The position numbers were made by a program, and so were the translations under genes. Below, piece after piece: positions 60,153 through 64,000 of a DNA stretch of 64,000 nucleotides. A model generated the notes under the pieces. It was not told where the DNA came from and did no database searches. It worked only from the letters and a program-made list of their open reading frames with translations. Each line of letters starts with the position of its first letter. The stretch's first letter is position 1. Source of the DNA: Pseudanabaena minima (GTDB lineage: Bacteria > Cyanobacteriota > Cyanobacteriia > Pseudanabaenales > Pseudanabaenaceae); contig NZ_CP159508.1 of the NCBI RefSeq assembly GCF_051131155.1, positions 3,162,001 to 3,226,000 on the forward strand, read 5' to 3'.

Positions 60153-63100
60153 AGATTCTAACTAATTCTGAACCATTGATGGACTTGCGAACGTGGATTT
60201 GGGTGGGTAATCGCTCGGCTAAAGATTGAATATGGGTAATTACACCGATTAGGCGATCCTGTTGGCGTAAGGATTCGAGGATTTGGGTGACGCTTTCGAG
60301 TGTTTCACTGTCGAGCGTGCCGAAACCCTCATCAAGGAAAAGGCTACCAAGTTCGATACCCATTGATAATTTTTCTGATAGAGCAAGAGCCATTGAGAGG
60401 GAAGCCGCAAAGGTTTCACCACCAGAGAGGGTGCGTACACGCCGCTTTTCGCCTCCATTCCAATTATCTGCTACCCAATAGTCACCACTTTCGATTTGGA
60501 GGATATAGCGATCTTCCGAAAGTTGTTGCAAGAGAACTGAGGCACGGTTAGCGAGTTCCTGTTGCAGGCTGTCGAGAATATATTCCTGAAAGCGATTGGA
60601 TTGCAGGTCTTGGGCGAGGGTGTGATAGGTTTGCTCTTGCGCCTGTAAAGCAATTTTACGTTCTTCGAGTTCCTGTGACTCTTGGCGTTTTTGGTGGGCT
60701 TGCTCTAACCATGCTTTGATGGAGGCGCGACTTTCACTAGCTATTTGTAATCCTTCTTCAGCTTGTTGCGATTCCTCACGCAATTTTGCGATCGCCTGTT
60801 CATCAGTTTCTCTCTCTGCGATCGCCTCCGCAAACATTTGTAAGCGCGTTGTTAAGTCCTGCTCTTGACGCTGATAGTTCTCAATTTGCTGTTGCCATGT
60901 ATCCATTTGCGATCGCGCAGTCTGAGCAGCGAGAAACTCTAATTCAGTAAAGTTAATGGAATTGAGTTCATGTTGCCAATTGGATTCCTGTTGAGCTTGC
61001 TCAGCAATGGCAAGATCATGATTTTCTTGAGCCTTAGTTGCTGCTTCCTCCCGTTTAGCAAAGGTTTCACGGGCTTGTTGATATTTTGCTTCAATAGTTT
61101 TGAGGCGATCGCTAAGTTCCTGCTTTGCCTGCAAAATACTTTGACGCAAGGATTCGTAACTCTTGCCATTGGTAATTTCTAGCAACCGTTGCGAAATTTC
61201 CTGTAGTTGCGATTCTCTAAGGACTTTTTCCTGTGATGATTTATCAAATTCTGTTTGGGCTAATTGCAGATTTTCTTGACTGGTTTTAAGTTTATTTTCG
61301 GCATTTTGAGCAGCGATCGCTATTTCCTTTTGTTCGCTACTTAGCTTGAGATATGCTGACTCTTGAGCTTCGAGTTCTTGGCGATCGCGGAGAATATCGA
61401 CCGCTTGCCAAGCGGACTTAAGAACTTGATCAATCTGTTTTTGTAATTTGGCAAGTTGTGATTCTAAATCCTCAATTTCCTGAGATTGACTCTGCAATTG
61501 TTGCTGTGAAGCTTCGAGACTAGCCTCGATTTTTGCTTTATCTTGTAATAACTTCGCTAACTGACGCTCAGTAACTTCCTTCTGTTTTACCAATCCTGAC
61601 GTATCAACTAATTCTAATTCTGGAAGTTCGGGCAATCCCTCTAAACTATAGAGATGATTACAAACGGGGCAATGATCGCCATCATGTAATTCAGTACGCA
61701 AAGCGTTAGCGTGGCTGGTTTGCAGGGCTTGCAGATTAGAGGCTTCTGCTTCTTTGAGAGCATTATTCGTAGTTTGAAAATCACTTTCAGCCTTAGCGAT
61801 CGCCTGTTGTGCTTTCTCTAGTTGTTGCGTGAATTTCTGAATTTCTGTTTGGAACTGAGTTGACTTTTGCTGCTGCTTAGTGAGGTTCTCTTGGAGAATT
61901 TGCCATTGTGTAAGCGGTTCGGCAACTTGACGCAATTGTTCGAGCTTAGTGGGATCGTATTGCGAATTTTTAAGGGCAGCTTCAAGGTTTTGCAGGTTTT
62001 GATTAATAGTTTGTAAATCTGATTTCGCTTGAATTACAGCCTTATTTGCTTTTTGTAGAACCTGCGATCGCTCTTGCAAGTTTCGCTCAGCACGTTCTAA
62101 TTCAGCTTGAGATTGTTGTTGATGTGTATGTAGAGATTCCGCCAGAGCAAGATTGCGCTCTTGAGTCTCGATTTGACTTTGGGTAGCAACCTGCTCGGTA
62201 CGAAACTGCTCATAGACTTGTTGTTGTTGATCGAGATCCAGCCTCGAAATTTCTAGCTGTTTCTTAGCGGTTGCAAGATCAGCGATCGCCTGTTCCACAC
62301 GCTTACGCGCAGTCTGGAGAACTGTCCAAGTTCCCATGATTGAATTTGCTAACTGAGCATTTCGTAATTGATTTTCTAAAACTTGGATTTGCGATGCGTC
62401 CTGTTGCAATTGCGCTAGTTTTAGAGAAAGCTGTTGATATTGCTGGATTTGAGCAAAGAGTCTTTCTTCTACTTCCAAGAGTTTTTGACTTTGCTTTGCT
62501 TGAATATCGAGTTCAGGAATTAAACTTTCTAGATTTGCTAATTCTAATTGTTGCGCTTCCACTTCCTCATGTGTTGGTGCTTGCATCCCTTCAAGGACTT
62601 TATCTAAGCCTTCCCGTTCCGCCTTAAACCGACTAGTGCGATCGCTTGCTTCTTTCCGCATCTGTTCAAAAATTTGAAATCCTGCTAACTGCCGCAAGAT
62701 CTCGCGCCGCTTACCCGCCTCCCCCTTGAGGAATTCATCAAATTGTCCCTGCGGTAAGATGATCACACGGGTAAAGGTCTCAAAATCCATGCCGATGATA
62801 TCTTCTACCTTTTGACTGCGATCGCATCTTTCCCATTCCCCATCGATTAACTGATCAAACAGAAATTTCTTCTCATCAGTTTTGCCACGATTGCGCCAAG
62901 TTCGCAATACCCGATATTCCGTTTGACGCATCTCAAACCGAAATTCCACTTTTAATTGCGTCGCGCCTTGGCTAACTAATTCCTTTGATGAATTGGGCTT
63001 ATTCGCCACCTTGTCATACAGTGCAAAGGTAATCGCATCCAATAGCGAAGTTTTGCCTGCTCCCGTTGCGCCTGTAATCGCAAACAAATCAAGGCTCGTA

Positions 63101-63165
63101 AAATCTAACACTTGACGAGTGCGGAAACTGGTAAATCCTTCAACAATTAATTCAAGGGGACGCAT
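60151..63165 (-). CDS. sbcC: SbcC-type ATPase subunit of the SbcCD nuclease
   Basis: A 1004-residue SMC/Rad50-like protein that, with SbcD, cuts DNA hairpins and protein-blocked ends. Walker A GATGAGKTS (32-40) and long coiled coils (about 180-490 and 530-850) are visible. The zinc-hook DHCPVCNHLY lies near 498, signature TLSGGETFAASLS and Walker B LFLDEGFGTLD. The ATG at 63165 is used, one codon after a TTG. No sbcD lies in the window. A hairpin-cutting nuclease is notable in a genome so rich in long palindromes. Confidence 0.92.
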   Translation of the reverse strand: MRPLELIVEGFTSFRTRQVLDFTSLDLFAITGATGAGKTSLLDAITFALYDKVANKPNSSKELVSQGATQLKVEFRFEMRQTEYRVLRTWRNRGKTDEKKFLFDQLIDGEWERCDRSQKVEDIIGMDFETFTRVIILPQGQFDEFLKGEAGKRREILRQLAGFQIFEQMRKEASDRTSRFKAEREGLDKVLEGMQAPTHEEVEAQQLELANLESLIPELDIQAKQSQKLLEVEERLFAQIQQYQQLSLKLAQLQQDASQIQVLENQLRNAQLANSIMGTWTVLQTARKRVEQAIADLATAKKQLEISRLDLDQQQQVYEQFRTEQVATQSQIETQERNLALAESLHTHQQQSQAELERAERNLQERSQVLQKANKAVIQAKSDLQTINQNLQNLEAALKNSQYDPTKLEQLRQVAEPLTQWQILQENLTKQQQKSTQFQTEIQKFTQQLEKAQQAIAKAESDFQTTNNALKEAEASNLQALQTSHANALRTELHDGDHCPVCNHLYSLEGLPELPELELVDTSGLVKQKEVTERQLAKLLQDKAKIEASLEASQQQLQSQSQEIEDLESQLAKLQKQIDQVLKSAWQAVDILRDRQELEAQESAYLKLSSEQKEIAIAAQNAENKLKTSQENLQLAQTEFDKSSQEKVLRESQLQEISQRLLEITNGKSYESLRQSILQAKQELSDRLKTIEAKYQQARETFAKREEAATKAQENHDLAIAEQAQQESNWQHELNSINFTELEFLAAQTARSQMDTWQQQIENYQRQEQDLTTRLQMFAEAIAERETDEQAIAKLREESQQAEEGLQIASESRASIKAWLEQAHQKRQESQELEERKIALQAQEQTYHTLAQDLQSNRFQEYILDSLQQELANRASVLLQQLSEDRYILQIESGDYWVADNWNGGEKRRVRTLSGGETFAASLSMALALSEKLSMGIELGSLFLDEGFGTLDSETLESVTQILESLRQQDRLIGVITHIQSLAERLPTQIHVRKSINGSELVRI

Positions 63166-63219
63166 CAAGAAACTCCATGTAGAATAGCAATAATCAATTA
63201 GTCATTTACTCAAAAAATA

Positions 63220-64000
63220 ATGACGCAAGCGATCGCACCAATCACAAATACTACTCCTCAACCACCTAATCAATCTGCAACTGGGCAAATCGCGACTAAC
63301 TCAGTCCAACCTGAAGTACTCCAAGCGATCGCCAAAGCCAAGGCTAAGCCTGAGATCGTTTGGGAATCTTTGCCTAAAAATTTTATTCTACCCGATGATC
63401 CTGTGGAAAGCATTGCTCAACCTCTTCTCGCCGCCGCCCTCAATGACAGCCTAGAAATTGCCCAGCTTGTTACTCTAGAGCGTATAGTTGCCTCAAATAT
63501 GGCGCTAGTGGTCAGAATCAATCAAAAGACGATCGTGAAAGCCCCCGATTGGTTCTATGTTGCCAAAGTTAATTCCACTTGGAAAAATGTGATCCGCCGC
63601 AGCTATAGCCCCCATGTGGACGGAGATACACCTGCGATCGCGATGGAATTTCTCTCCGAAGAGGAAACGGGAGAATATTCCACACGCCCCACCTATCCCT
63701 ACGGCAAGATGTATTTCTATGAGCAGATCTTGCAAATTCCGATCTACGTGATTTTTGATCCTGAAGATGGACGCTTAGAAATTCGCCAACTAGATGCTTC
63801 GGGTAAATATATCTTGCAATCCCTTGATGAAAATGGTCGCTACTTCATCGAGTCTATTGGCTTATATCTTGGCACATGGTACGGCACAAGGCTCGATCAG
63901 ACTTTTCACTGGCTGCGATGGTGGGACAATGCAGGAAATTTGCTGCTCTGGGGATCAGAAAAACTAGCTCAAGAACGGCAATTACTCGAAGCTGAAAAGC
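63220..64000 (+). CDS. Uma2 family endonuclease-like protein (3' end beyond window)
   Basis: At least 260 codons, open to the right edge. It starts MTQAIAPITNTTPQPPNQ (a low-complexity leader), then a Uma2/PD-(D/E)XK domain: PAIAMEFLSEEETGEYSTRP, YPYGKMYFYEQILQIPIYVI, FDPEDGRLEIRQLD. The C-terminal part turns helical (WGSEKLAQERQLLEAEK), the coiled-coil tail common in long cyanobacterial Uma2 proteins. Divergent from sbcC. Confidence 0.82.
   Translation, partial: MTQAIAPITNTTPQPPNQSATGQIATNSVQPEVLQAIAKAKAKPEIVWESLPKNFILPDDPVESIAQPLLAAALNDSLEIAQLVTLERIVASNMALVVRINQKTIVKAPDWFYVAKVNSTWKNVIRRSYSPHVDGDTPAIAMEFLSEEETGEYSTRPTYPYGKMYFYEQILQIPIYVIFDPEDGRLEIRQLDASGKYILQSLDENGRYFIESIGLYLGTWYGTRLDQTFHWLRWWDNAGNLLLWGSEKLAQERQLLEAEK

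Overview
This is a 64 kb chromosomal window from a cyanobacterium. The evidence is the very high density of the HIP1 octamer GCGATCGC together with typical cyanobacterial genes: a CRR6-type NDH-1 assembly factor, the lumenal cyclophilin CYP38/TLP40, the proton-extrusion protein PcxA, a plastid-type pyruvate dehydrogenase E2, and DUF2949, DUF3120, DUF4058, DUF29 and Uma2 family proteins. The abundance of small palindromic repeats reminds me of filamentous Pseudanabaena-type genomes, but that placement is a guess. I saw no rRNA, tRNA, CRISPR array or complete insertion sequence.

Layout. 0-16.9 kb is mostly housekeeping and stress metabolism: a PIN-PhoH protein, arsenosugar-type ArsM with a TVP38/TMEM64 membrane protein, a PAS/GGDEF/EAL c-di-GMP protein, a CbiX/SirB chelatase, HflX, peptide deformylase, a cupin, an exported FAD oxidoreductase, a Tat-exported PhoX phosphatase preceded by a Pho box, and the methionine sulfoxide reductase MsrP. 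17.1-20.8 kb is an accessory island of two convergent ATPase/nuclease-like gene pairs. 20.8-38.4 kb returns to core functions (CRR6, DnaJ, a PMT-type glycosyltransferase, a DsbA-like lipoprotein, MoaD, PhoH, CYP38, PcxA, PdhC) mixed with three histidine kinases and a FIST sensor.

38.4-43.4 kb is accessory DNA: a degenerate stretch with a small ribbon-helix-helix protein, a Trypco1 protein overlapping a caspase-like protease fused to a formylglycine-synthase-like domain, an orphan Phd/YefM antitoxin and two Uma2 proteins. 43.4-49.4 kb is core (DUF3120, AmpG-like permease, thioredoxin, PyrR, FolC). 49.5-56 kb is a second accessory island with a 1073-residue LRR-Roc-COR-CHAT protein, a PIN toxin/antitoxin pair, several DUF433 genes (some broken), an MNT-like nucleotidyltransferase pair and duplicated antitoxin remnants. 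56-64 kb holds an inositol-monophosphatase-family protein, an SDR, a CCA/A-adding enzyme, a DUF29 protein, SbcC and the start of another Uma2 gene.

The most striking background feature is the density of palindromes. Almost every gene end carries a perfect or near-perfect hairpin whose arms differ from site to site but whose centre is nearly always a three-base NAA loop closed by GC pairs (GC-NAA-GC). On top of this there are at least four families of MITE-like elements. One (82-83 bp) has perfect 8-bp target duplications at both of its copies, and one copy has split a DUF433 gene.

The likeliest candidates for an undescribed system are the twin ATPase/nuclease cassettes at 17.1-20.8 kb, the Roco-CHAT protein at 50.1-53.3 kb and the Trypco1/caspase-FGE pair at 39.4-41.6 kb. 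All three have the look of immune or programmed-death modules.
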